The notes under the pieces: model-generated
Databases searched by the model: none
The model's input: the letters and a program-made list of their open reading frames with translations, nothing else
What the model was told of the DNA's origin: nothing
Part shown: positions 1 through 8,619 of the stretch, piece after piece
Position numbering within the stretch: position 1 is the stretch's first letter
Layout: the number at the start of each line of letters is the position of its first letter
Position numbers and translations under genes: made by a program
Assembly (NCBI GenBank): GCA_937969445.1
Contig: CALBVZ010000031.1
Coordinates: 1 to 50,919, forward strand
Source of the DNA: an uncultured Octadecabacter sp.
GTDB taxonomy: Bacteria > Pseudomonadota > Alphaproteobacteria > Rhodobacterales > Rhodobacteraceae
Direction: 5' to 3'
DNA length: 50,919 bases

Positions 1-857
1 CCTTGCTCACGGAACCATGCAACCAGATCCAGCTCAGCCTGATAGATTTCCTCGGAGGCGCGCAGTGCAGCAGCGTCAAGCACTTCACGCACGACAGCTT
101 CGTCATCACCAAGGCGGCCAAGCGCATCATCAGATGCAATCACCAGCAGGGAGTTCAGGATGTGACCTGTCAGGTTGATGTTGGTCTGCACTTCGTAGAA
201 CCGCTTGAACTGGATGGTTGGCAGCGGGTTTTCCTGTGCATCAACAACACCCTGCTGCAACGCGAGATAGACTTCGGAGAAGGCCATCGGCGTTGGGTTT
301 GCGCCAACAGCGTTCGGGAACATCAACATAACCGGAGAGTTCGGAACGCGGATTTTCAGGCCTTCCATATCCTCAGGTGTCAGGATCGGCTTGTTCGATG
401 TCACGTGGCGCTGGCCGTAGTAAACAAGGCCAAGAACCTGGTTGCCGGTGGCGTCGTGATAGCCGTCAGACAGTTCTGCGAACAGGTCACTGCCACGATA
501 GGACAGCCAATGATCCCAGCCGCGCATGATGAACGGATAGTCGGAAATCGCGATCGGGCCGTAGTAGCGCTCAACAAAGCTTGGGCCGGTATAGATGATG
601 TCAACTGCGCCAAGGCCAAGGCCTTCGTTGATTTCAACTTCTTTACCCAAGCTGGATGCTGGGAAAATGTTGATTTCAACGCGGCCCTCGGTGCGTGTGG
701 CAACTTCTTCGGCGGCCCATTCGGCGACCTGATGGTAGGCTGAGCCGGTCTCATAAACGTGAGCCCACTTCAGTGTCTCTTGTGCAAATGCAGCCGTTGA
801 ACCGGCCAGCGCAAAGCAGCCCGCAGCCACAATCGAGGTAAAGTTTCGAATCGTCAT
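1..857 (-). CDS. dctP: TRAP transporter solute-binding protein, DctP family (partial, C-terminus beyond left edge)
   Basis: Own translation of the minus strand from ATG at 857: MTIRNFTSIVAAGCFALAGSTAAFAQETLKWAHVYETGSAYHQVAEWAAEEVATRTEGRVEINIFPASSLGKEVE...GLKIRVPNSPVMLMFPNAVGANPTPMAFSEVYLALQQGVVDAQENP. Signal peptide plus typical DctP motifs. Absent from the ORF track because it runs off the edge. Confidence 0.93.
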   Translation of the reverse strand, partial: MTIRNFTSIVAAGCFALAGSTAAFAQETLKWAHVYETGSAYHQVAEWAAEEVATRTEGRVEINIFPASSLGKEVEINEGLGLGAVDIIYTGPSFVERYYGPIAISDYPFIMRGWDHWLSYRGSDLFAELSDGYHDATGNQVLGLVYYGQRHVTSNKPILTPEDMEGLKIRVPNSPVMLMFPNAVGANPTPMAFSEVYLALQQGVVDAQENPLPTIQFKRFYEVQTNINLTGHILNSLLVIASDDALGRLGDDEAVVREVLDAAALRASEEIYQAELDLVAWFREQ

Positions 858-933
858 AGTTCTCTCCCTTAATGCCCAAAAGTGGGCGGTATAGCCGTAA
901 CCGTCTCTCTGTCTCCTCCAAGAGAGTTGACGG

Positions 934-960
934 TAACTAGTATATCTAATATACAAGTTA
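934..960. promoter_or_regulatory. Candidate GntR operator palindrome between divergent dctP and the GntR gene
   Basis: TAACTaGTATATctaATATACaAGTTA: inverted repeat with one mismatched pair, in the divergent intergenic region. Confidence 0.6.
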
Positions 961-1022
961 ATGCCGAAAGCAAGCCATTTGCCGAACCGCTGTGGCTAGC
1001 CTAAACCAGACAGCTGAAACGA

Positions 1023-1805
1023 ATGACCAAAACAATGGATAGACATCAGTTGCCGAATTCAAGAAAACGCGCGAAAAACGCCGCGCCGACCAGTCAGGCG
1101 CGCTTTCGGTCCGGGGCCGCGCCCACGCTTGCAGAGAGCGAGTATGAAAAGCTGCGCGATCGTATCATATCGATGGAGCTGCTTCCCGGCGTTGCCATTT
1201 CTGAGACCGAATTGGCAGCGCAATCTGGTGTCAGTCGCACGCCCGTCCGTGAAGCCGTCTTGAGGCTGGCACGCGAAGATCTGGTCGAGGTTGCACCTAA
1301 GTCCGGAACTTTCGTGGCACGCATACCGGTTTCCGTTTTGCCAGAAGCACTTATCGCGCGTCGTGCGCTGGAAGGTGTGACAGCAGGCGCAGCGGCGCAA
1401 TATGCCTCTCGCAGTCAGGTTCTTGAATTGTACGCGCTTCTTGAAAGGCAGAAAGAATTTGCAGACCAAGGCAACTTTGACGGTTTTCACGTATCCGATG
1501 AAGCGTTTCACCAAAAGATTGCCGAGATTGGCCGTTTGCCCGGTCTTTGGATCATGGTTCAGCAAGTCAAGATTCAGATCGATCGCTTCCGCCGCCTAAC
1601 CCTGCCAGAACCTGGCCGCATGTCTATGGCGCTGGCAGAACACATTGACGTTGTATCCGCCATCGAAAGCAAAGAACCGGAAAGCGCGCGCCAAAACATG
1701 GAAATCCACCTGAATGGCCTGCAGCTGCATATTAAGAATGTCGTTGATGCCCATCCGGATTTCTTCATCCACGACGCAGACTTGAACGATCTGGTCAACG
1801 TCTAG
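1023..1805 (+). CDS. GntR family transcriptional regulator (FCD/FadR subfamily)
   Basis: N-terminal wHTH 'YEKLRDRIISMELLPGVAISETELAAQSGVSRTPVREAVLRLAREDLVEV' followed by an FCD-like C-terminal domain. Confidence 0.92.
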   Translation: MTKTMDRHQLPNSRKRAKNAAPTSQARFRSGAAPTLAESEYEKLRDRIISMELLPGVAISETELAAQSGVSRTPVREAVLRLAREDLVEVAPKSGTFVARIPVSVLPEALIARRALEGVTAGAAAQYASRSQVLELYALLERQKEFADQGNFDGFHVSDEAFHQKIAEIGRLPGLWIMVQQVKIQIDRFRRLTLPEPGRMSMALAEHIDVVSAIESKEPESARQNMEIHLNGLQLHIKNVVDAHPDFFIHDADLNDLVNV

Positions 1806-1852
1806 ACCCCCAATGCCCTAACGAGCACGTCCAGCTAACATCGGGAGTCACA

Positions 1853-2132
1853 ATGACCATAGATATTCGCCAAGTCTGCAGCCCTGCAGAAACTAAAACA
1901 TTCGATACGCAGAAACTGCGCGAAAATTACCTGACCGAGGACGTTTTCCGTGAGGGCGAAGTGACGATGACCAATAGCCACCTGGACCGCACAATCGTGG
2001 GCGGTGCTGTCGCCGGATTGGTCCATTCACAGCGGTGTGGGCACCGGGCGGTATAGCTTTATCTGGTCGATGGCTGGAGACAATCAGGACTTCACAGTTA
2101 TGGATTTTGTGCAAGTGGCGGACGTGCGCTGA
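1853..2132 (+). pseudogene. kduI: kduI (5-dehydro-4-deoxy-D-glucuronate isomerase) remnant with internal deletion and frame change
   Basis: N-terminal part [51 protein letters not shown] resembles the KduI N-terminus. From ~2014 in another frame, [38 protein letters not shown] resembles the KduI C-terminus. The central part is missing. Confidence 0.85.
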
Positions 2133-2433
2133 CAGCAAATCGGGGACTTCAAAAAATGCATTATTGTGCCCCAGCGAGAAATTGGACGACCTTTTGGGAT
2201 AGGCTTCCAGTGCCACGCCATTTTCGTGTTTGGGTTAGATCCTGGCCAATTGGACGGTTCCCTCCCTTTTTTTGGGGGGGGTAGAAAGCGATCGGGTTCA
2301 CCATGCAAACGATTTGCTTCGCAGACTCTGGCGATCTCGAGGCGTTTCCGCCCTTCGCCGCTCACCTGCGCAAAACACCTTCGGCTCGACAAGAAAAATG
2401 GCGATTACCAGCTTTGCTTTGGTTACGCGTGAC

Positions 2434-3246
2434 TTAGTGCTCTGCCAGTAGTTCACCCCGCTTCTGCTTTTGGATTGCGCGTTTCGACGTGATGGACGCC
2501 ACCAAGACCCCAATCGTTACCAAGCCAATGATGATCGTCGACAGGGCGTTAATCTCGGGGCTAACGCCAAGGCGCACTGACGAATAGATTTTGATCGGTA
2601 GCGTCGTGGCAGACGGACCAGCAGTGAATGATGCAATCACAAGGTCATCGAGTGACAATGTGAAAGCCAAGAGCCAACCGGACGCGACAGCAGGCGCAAT
2701 GATGGGAAGCGTGACGGACCTAAACGCGTCCCAAGGCGAGCAGCCCAAATCAAGTGCAGCTTCTTCTAAGCTTTCATCAAATGTTGCCATCCGTGATGAG
2801 ACAACAACGGACACGTAACACATTGAGAAAGTCGCATGCGCAAGCACGATTGTTGAAACGCCCCGGTCCATACCAACTGCGATGAACAACAGCAAAAGCG
2901 ACAAACCTGTAATGACTTCAGGCATCACGAGTGGTGCGTAGATCATTCCCGAAAATAGTGTCCGCCCTCGAAAGCGACCAGCACGTACAAGAACAAAGGC
3001 CGCCATCGTCCCTAAGACCGTCGCAATCGTAGACGAAATGAAACCCACTTTGAGGGTGACCCAAGCCGCGTCTAGGAAGGCTCTGTTTTGCATCAGCTCG
3101 CCGTACCATTTGGTCGAGAAGCCACCCCAAACTGATACGAGTTTCGATTCATTGAAGCTGAAGATGACCAAGACGATCATAGGGATATACAAAAATGCAA
3201 AACCGACCGTCAGTGAGACAACGTTGAACCAGGATGGTTTTTTCAT
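2434..3246 (-). CDS. potI: Putrescine/spermidine ABC transporter permease (PotI/PotC type)
   Basis: Multi-TM permease with 'EEAALDLGCSPWDAFRSVTLPIIAPAV' EAA motif; 4-bp overlap with upstream permease; pot gene order. Confidence 0.92.
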   Translation of the reverse strand: MKKPSWFNVVSLTVGFAFLYIPMIVLVIFSFNESKLVSVWGGFSTKWYGELMQNRAFLDAAWVTLKVGFISSTIATVLGTMAAFVLVRAGRFRGRTLFSGMIYAPLVMPEVITGLSLLLLFIAVGMDRGVSTIVLAHATFSMCYVSVVVSSRMATFDESLEEAALDLGCSPWDAFRSVTLPIIAPAVASGWLLAFTLSLDDLVIASFTAGPSATTLPIKIYSSVRLGVSPEINALSTIIIGLVTIGVLVASITSKRAIQKQKRGELLAEH

Positions 3247-4139
3247 TTGTTCTGCTCTCGTTGCATTTGCTCATTTCGTTGGAGCAAAACTATTGGGATG
3301 ATCAGAACCAGAAGCAAGATGACTGCCACCGCCGAGGCCAATGGCCAGTCACGGTTTGAGAAAAACTCTTCCCATAAGACCTTACCAATCATCAAGGTTC
3401 TTGAGCCGCCCAAGAGGGATGGGATCACGAACTCGCCCAAGGCTGGAATGAACACTAGGAAACACCCAGCAATAACACCTGGTTTGGACAAATGTACCGT
3501 GACAGACCAAAACGCGCTGATACGTGTGCAGCCCAAATCTTGGGCGGCTTCCAGCAGTGAACTGTCGAGCTTTTCGAGCGTTGCGTAGATGGGCAGAACC
3601 ATGAAGGGGAGGTATGTATAAACGATACCAATATAGACAGCGAGATTGGTATTCATGATGACCAGTGGATCGGAAATGGCACCTATCCACATCAGGAACT
3701 GGTTCAAAAAGCCGTCATTGGAAATGATGCCAATTAGGGCATAGATGCGGATCAGGAAGCTTGTCCAAAATGGCAAAATAATCAGCATCAGAAGGCTTGG
3801 CCGCCATTCTTGAGGTGCATTCGCAATCCCGTAAGCGAACGGAAAGCCAATAAGCAGCGTAAAGAAAGTCGCGAGAGCGGCGATCTTGAGGCTCGACCAA
3901 TATGCTTTAATGTAAAGTGCATCTTCAGTCAGGAAAACGAAGTTTTCAAAGTCGAGGGCGGACCAAAATTCCTTTATCCCAGACCAGCCTTCGCCCACTT
4001 CCAAAGTTGGCGTATAGGGCGGAATTGAATTCGCGTAATCAGACAGGGAAATCTTGAGGACGATCAGGAACGGAACCAAGAATAAGGCCAGAAGCCAAGT
4101 ATATGGAACACTAATGAGGAGGCGACGCGCAAGACTCAT
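3243..4139 (-). CDS. potH: Putrescine/spermidine ABC transporter permease (PotH/PotB type)
   Basis: Permease with 'LEAAQDLGCTRISAFWSVTVHLSKPGVIAG' EAA loop, between potG-like and potI-like genes. Confidence 0.92.
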   Translation of the reverse strand: MSLARRLLISVPYTWLLALFLVPFLIVLKISLSDYANSIPPYTPTLEVGEGWSGIKEFWSALDFENFVFLTEDALYIKAYWSSLKIAALATFFTLLIGFPFAYGIANAPQEWRPSLLMLIILPFWTSFLIRIYALIGIISNDGFLNQFLMWIGAISDPLVIMNTNLAVYIGIVYTYLPFMVLPIYATLEKLDSSLLEAAQDLGCTRISAFWSVTVHLSKPGVIAGCFLVFIPALGEFVIPSLLGGSRTLMIGKVLWEEFFSNRDWPLASAVAVILLLVLIIPIVLLQRNEQMQREQNK

Positions 4140-4148
4140 GATGCCCCC

Positions 4149-5279
4149 CTATGAAGCCAGAACAATACCAGCGGTATCTGTCCATGATAGCCAAACAGTG
4201 TCGCCCCAAGTAATCGAACGGCGAGAAATTCGGCGATTGTTAGCGATTTGTGATTTGATCAAAGCGCCGCTTTCAAGGCGCACATAGTATGTCGACATAT
4301 TGCCGAGGTACGCGATGTCTTCAACAATACCGCTGACGCGGTTGTGGCGGTCCATTGGTTCTTCGGTAAAGATGGCGACCTTTTCCGGACGGACAGCAAA
4401 CGCGCCTGAGGTTGATATACTTAGGTTTTCGCCCGCCATGCCACGAATTGCGGGCTTACCTTCACCCCAAGACAGTTCAGCAGTATCTTCCGCCAGTTGG
4501 GTGACCTGTCCTTCGATGATATTCACGTCACCGATAAAGTCAGCGACGTAAACGGAACTAGGCGCTTCATAAATGCGGTCCGGCGTGTCGACCTGTTTCA
4601 GCTTGCCGTGGTCCATTACGGCAATGCGGCTGGCAACGGTCATCGCTTCTTCTTGGTCGTGCGTCACGATGACAAATGTAGTTCCGGTCTTTTCCTGGAT
4701 GTCCATCAACTCAAACTGCGTTTCTTGGCGCAGTTTTTTGTCGAGCGCACCGAGCGGTTCGTCGAGCAAGAGCAACTTGGGCGCTTTGGCCAAAGCACGT
4801 GCGAGCGCCACGCGTTGGCGCTGACCGCCTGACATCTGGTGCGGCTTTCGGCTTGCGAATTTTTGAAGCTGAACGAGGCGAAGCATTTCTTCGACGCGGC
4901 CATCAATTTCAGACTTAGGCATATCGGATCGTTTCAACCCAAATGCTAGGTTTTGTGCAACGGTTAGGTGGGGAAACAATGCGTAAGATTGAAACATCAT
5001 GTTTACGGCGCGCTTGTTAGGCGGAATGCCGTTCATGTCAGTGCCATCAATCGTGATACGTCCATCGGTAACAGTTTCAAACCCGCCGAGCATTCGCATC
5101 AATGTTGTTTTACCGCAGCCTGACGGGCCGAGTAGGGCAAAGAATTCTTGCGGATAAATTTTCAGGTCAATGTCATCTATCGCAGTGAATGTACCGAAGC
5201 GCTTGGTCACATTTGAAAACTCGATGAGGGGTGTGGCGGTCTCATCTTCCCAAGGGGCAAAGGGTGCATCAGCGTTCAT
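4149..5279 (-). CDS. potG: Putrescine/spermidine ABC transporter ATP-binding protein
   Basis: Walker A GPSGCGKTT, signature MSGGQRQRVALARAL, Walker B LLLLDEPLGALD, C-terminal TOBE-like region. Start set to MNADAPFAPWEDE (5279) because the longer ORF overlaps potF. Confidence 0.94.
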   Translation of the reverse strand: MNADAPFAPWEDETATPLIEFSNVTKRFGTFTAIDDIDLKIYPQEFFALLGPSGCGKTTLMRMLGGFETVTDGRITIDGTDMNGIPPNKRAVNMMFQSYALFPHLTVAQNLAFGLKRSDMPKSEIDGRVEEMLRLVQLQKFASRKPHQMSGGQRQRVALARALAKAPKLLLLDEPLGALDKKLRQETQFELMDIQEKTGTTFVIVTHDQEEAMTVASRIAVMDHGKLKQVDTPDRIYEAPSSVYVADFIGDVNIIEGQVTQLAEDTAELSWGEGKPAIRGMAGENLSISTSGAFAVRPEKVAIFTEEPMDRHNRVSGIVEDIAYLGNMSTYYVRLESGALIKSQIANNRRISRRSITWGDTVWLSWTDTAGIVLAS

Positions 5280-5299
5280 TGGAAGTATCCTGTTGGAGG

Positions 5300-5324
5300 C
5301 GCATGGAGGCAACACCCCCATGCG
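5300..5324 (-). promoter_or_regulatory. Intercistronic stem-loop between potF and potG
   Basis: CGCATGG-N11-CCATGCG inverted repeat with no T-tract. Confidence 0.55.
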
Positions 5325-5355
5325 TTGGTTCTTATCGGCACTAATTCCGAAACGG

Positions 5356-6441
5356 TTAGGTTCCCGACTTAATCCGCGTCCACATTCGCGTAACGACCCG
5401 CTGAACGCGTGGTTCATACGGTGTGGCCGTGTAGAGGTTTCCGAGCGTTGTTTCGTCAGGGTAGATCGCAGGATCACCGATTACGTCTTCAAGCAAGAAT
5501 TCTTGCGAAGCGAGGTTACCGTTCGCGTAGTAGACGTAGTTAGATGCTGCAGCCATATTTTCGGCGTCCATGATAAAATTCAGGAACTTGTGTGCTGCTT
5601 CAGGGTTCGGCGCATCAGCTGGAATAGCCATTTGGTCGAACCACATTAAAGCACCTTCAGAAGGAGCGTTGTATGCGATTTCAACACCATTATCGGCTTC
5701 ATACGCGCGATCACGTGCTTGAAGAACATCGCCAGACCAACCGAAAGCAACGCAGATGTCACCGTTCGCAAGGGCGTTGATGTATTCAGAGCTATTGTAC
5801 TTGGCAACATAAGGCGCGACGGCAGTTAGGACCGGCTCTGCGAGTGCAAGAACATCGGGGTCTTGTGTGTCAGGTTCTTCGCCAAGATATGCCAGTGCTG
5901 CAGGGATGATCTCCGTCGGAGCATCCAGAAAGTAGACACCGCATTCGGCTAGCTTTTCCATGTTGTCAGGGTTGAAAATCAAATCCAGCGAACCGATTGG
6001 TGCATCTTCGCCAAGAACTTCAGTGACGCGATTGACGTTCACACCAATGCCGGTTGTGCCCCACATGTAGTTGATCGAATAAGAGTTGTCTGGGTCGTAC
6101 TGCGCCGTACGCGATTCAATAACATCCCAAAGGTTCGAGTGGTTCGGAAGCTGGTCCAGATCGAGCTGTTGGAACGCACCCGCTGTGATCTGACGCTGCA
6201 AGAAGTCGCCTGTCGGTACAACGAGGTCGTACCCGGAACTGCCAGCGAGCATTTTGGTTTCAAGTACTTCGTTGCTATCAAAAACGTCGTAAATGATTTC
6301 AATGCCGGTTTCTTCTTCGAATTGCTCCAGAAGGTCTTCGTCGATGTAATCGGACCAATTGTAGATCCGTACTTCTTCTGCAGAGGCAGCTTGCGATAGC
6401 GCGCAAAGTGCGATCGTTGACAGTGTGGTTAACAGTTTCAT
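5356..6441 (-). CDS. potF: Putrescine/spermidine-binding periplasmic protein
   Basis: MKLLTTLSTIALCALSQAASAEEVRIYNWSDYIDEDLLEQFEEETGIEIIYDVFDSNEVLETKMLAGSSGYDLVVPT: signal peptide and PotD/PotF hallmark sequence. Confidence 0.95.
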   Translation of the reverse strand: MKLLTTLSTIALCALSQAASAEEVRIYNWSDYIDEDLLEQFEEETGIEIIYDVFDSNEVLETKMLAGSSGYDLVVPTGDFLQRQITAGAFQQLDLDQLPNHSNLWDVIESRTAQYDPDNSYSINYMWGTTGIGVNVNRVTEVLGEDAPIGSLDLIFNPDNMEKLAECGVYFLDAPTEIIPAALAYLGEEPDTQDPDVLALAEPVLTAVAPYVAKYNSSEYINALANGDICVAFGWSGDVLQARDRAYEADNGVEIAYNAPSEGALMWFDQMAIPADAPNPEAAHKFLNFIMDAENMAAASNYVYYANGNLASQEFLLEDVIGDPAIYPDETTLGNLYTATPYEPRVQRVVTRMWTRIKSGT

Positions 6442-6463
6442 TGGCTTCTCCTTATTGGCCGGA

Positions 6464-6483
6464 AAACTTTTGATCAAAAGTTT
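6464..6483. promoter_or_regulatory. Perfect 20-bp palindrome in the potF / GntR divergent promoter region
   Basis: AAACTTTTGATCAAAAGTTT, 22 bp upstream of the potF ATG. Confidence 0.7.
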
Positions 6484-6556
6484 GACAAAAGCAAGTTTTT
6501 TTGCAAATCTTGATGAAAAGAGACGTATATTCGACACCCTTAAGTGGTCAAAATCG

Positions 6557-7234
6557 ATGCAAATTGACAAGAAAATGCCAGAACATCAGGCAGTCTACGA
6601 AACATTACGCGATAGGATTCTGTTGGGTCAGTTTGCACCAGGGCAACCGATGACCATACAGGGTCTTGCGGAAATGCTCGGCGTCGGGATGACACCAGTT
6701 CGCGAAGCTATCCGTCGCTTAACATCAGAAAGTGCTTTGGAAACTTTAGGTAATCGTCGCGTAATAGTGCCATTCCTTACGCAAATCCAGCTCCAAGACA
6801 TCTATTTTCTGCGATTGAAGATTGAACCTGAGCTCGCAAGAAGGGCAGCAAATAACGCTACAAAGCAGCAGGTGGAAAATCTCCGAGTAATTGACCGCGA
6901 AGTGAATGTCGCGATCGATGCTGGAGACGTCAGCGCATATCTAGAAAGTAACAAAGCGTTTCACTTCAATATCTATGCTATCGCCGACACTCCTATTCTG
7001 ACACGTGTCGTGCAATCGCTTTGGCTACAGGTTGGCCCAAGTTTGCGTGTTGTCTGCGGGCGCTATGGAACAGCGCGCCTTCCAGACAAACATCCCGACA
7101 TTTTACAGGCACTATTAGATGGCAGTGCTGACGCCGCAGAGGTCGCAATGCGGGAAGACATTGAACAGGGCATTATTCTCGTGGGTGAACCCCTTAAAGA
7201 CCAATTTGATCAAAATGCAGGTGAAGACCGATGA
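6557..7234 (+). CDS. GntR family transcriptional regulator (FCD type), likely polyamine-responsive
   Basis: 'QAVYETLRDRILLGQFAPGQPMTIQGLAEMLGVGMTPVREAIRRLTSESALETLGNRRVIV' wHTH plus FCD; divergent from potF; 3' end overlaps the puuA-like start. Confidence 0.9.
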   Translation: MQIDKKMPEHQAVYETLRDRILLGQFAPGQPMTIQGLAEMLGVGMTPVREAIRRLTSESALETLGNRRVIVPFLTQIQLQDIYFLRLKIEPELARRAANNATKQQVENLRVIDREVNVAIDAGDVSAYLESNKAFHFNIYAIADTPILTRVVQSLWLQVGPSLRVVCGRYGTARLPDKHPDILQALLDGSADAAEVAMREDIEQGIILVGEPLKDQFDQNAGEDR

Positions 7235-8619
7235 GCCGCCGTGAAGCAAAATCTACGACACTCGAATGGGTGACTGAGCTGCCAAGCCATTTTCAGGATT
7301 ATCTTGGAGCGCGCAGTATTGATGAAGTCGAAATTATCATTCCCGACATCGCCGGCACGTCCCGTGGTAAAGCCATGCCTGCTTATAAGTTCAAGCCGGA
7401 CGAAGCATTCTTTCTCCCGATCTCCTTGTTCTACCAGACGATCTCTGGGGAATACGTAGATATGGAAATCGAGAACCAATGGCTTGAGAAAGATGTAATG
7501 CTTGTGCCCGATATGGAGACAGCCACAGCTATTCCATGGGGTGAAGATCCATCCGTGCAAATTATTTGTGACATGAAAACGCGTGAAGGTGAAAACCTAG
7601 GAATCGCGCCGCGAAATGTTCTTCGCCGAATTTTAGACATTTATGCAGAGGAAGGCCTGACGCCCATCGTTGCGCCTGAGTTGGAGTTTTACTTAACAAA
7701 GCCCAACGTTGATCCAAATGAACCGATCGAGGCACCTATTGGTCGCACGGGTCGAAAAGGGTCCAGTAGCCAAGTTTATTCCATGGCCGCCGTTGATGAA
7801 TACGGGCCTGTCATCGACACGATTTACGACTTTGCAGAAGCGCAGGGCCTCAAAATAGATACTGTCATTCAAGAAGGCGGAGCAGGGCAGATCGAAATCA
7901 ATCTGCTGCATGGTGATCCACTCGACTTGGCAGATCAAGTATTCATATTTAAGCGCACGATCCGCGAGGCTGCTCTGAAAAATGGGATTTATGCCACGTT
8001 TATGGCAAAGCCGATGCGGGACGAACCGGGAAGTGCGATGCACATCCACCAGTCCATTCTAAACACAAAGACGGGCAAGAACATTTTCTCTGACGAAGAT
8101 GGCAACGCGACCGACGCATTCACTCATTTCATTGGCGGTTCCCAAAAGTACCTGATGCACGCAGTGCCATTGCTTGCGCCTTACGTGAACTCATACCGTC
8201 GGATCACGGTAGATGGTCAAAGCGCACCGGCCAATCTTGAGTGGGCGTCTGACAATCGGACAACGGGCCTGCGGGTGCCACATTCTGGGCCCGATGCCCG
8301 CCGTTTGGAAAACCGTGTTATTGGCATGGACTGCAACCCATATCTTGCGATCGCGACCTCTTTGGCCTGCGGATATCTCGGCATGAAAAACAAAACCATG
8401 CCGCGTGCGGAGGCCGTAAATGAGGTCTGGGAAACAGAGGATGCTTTGCCACCGGGCTTAAATGCCGCGTTGAGTCAATTTGAAGGTGCTACCGAACTTT
8501 GGGATGTCTTAGGGGTAGAATTCTGCCAACTGTTTTTAGACTTGAAGCGGGCTGAGAACGAAGAATACCAACGCGAGATTTCGCCATGGGAGCGGCAACA
8601 CCTGTTGTTGAACGTATAA
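7231..8619 (+). CDS. puuA: Glutamine synthetase family protein, gamma-glutamylpolyamine synthetase (PuuA) type, copy 1
   Basis: GS-like: 'TPIVAPELEFYLTKP', 'EGGAGQIEINLLHGDPLDLADQVFIFKRTIREAALKNGIYATFMAKPMRDEPGSAMHIHQS', 'RRLENRVIGMDCNPYLA'; polyamine context. Confidence 0.88.
   Translation: MSRREAKSTTLEWVTELPSHFQDYLGARSIDEVEIIIPDIAGTSRGKAMPAYKFKPDEAFFLPISLFYQTISGEYVDMEIENQWLEKDVMLVPDMETATAIPWGEDPSVQIICDMKTREGENLGIAPRNVLRRILDIYAEEGLTPIVAPELEFYLTKPNVDPNEPIEAPIGRTGRKGSSSQVYSMAAVDEYGPVIDTIYDFAEAQGLKIDTVIQEGGAGQIEINLLHGDPLDLADQVFIFKRTIREAALKNGIYATFMAKPMRDEPGSAMHIHQSILNTKTGKNIFSDEDGNATDAFTHFIGGSQKYLMHAVPLLAPYVNSYRRITVDGQSAPANLEWASDNRTTGLRVPHSGPDARRLENRVIGMDCNPYLAIATSLACGYLGMKNKTMPRAEAVNEVWETEDALPPGLNAALSQFEGATELWDVLGVEFCQLFLDLKRAENEEYQREISPWERQHLLLNV

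Noticed and set aside
3-743. 246-aa plus-strand ORF at the left edge
   Set aside because: It is antisense to a clear DctP protein on the minus strand and has no recognisable domain; typical GC-driven shadow ORF.
2133-2433. Possible IS or gene remnant including a T7G8 homopolymer (2267-2281)
   Set aside because: No terminal repeats, transposase motifs or recognisable peptide in any frame; left as unexplained non-coding DNA. The homopolymer is not in a gene, so phase variation is not supported.
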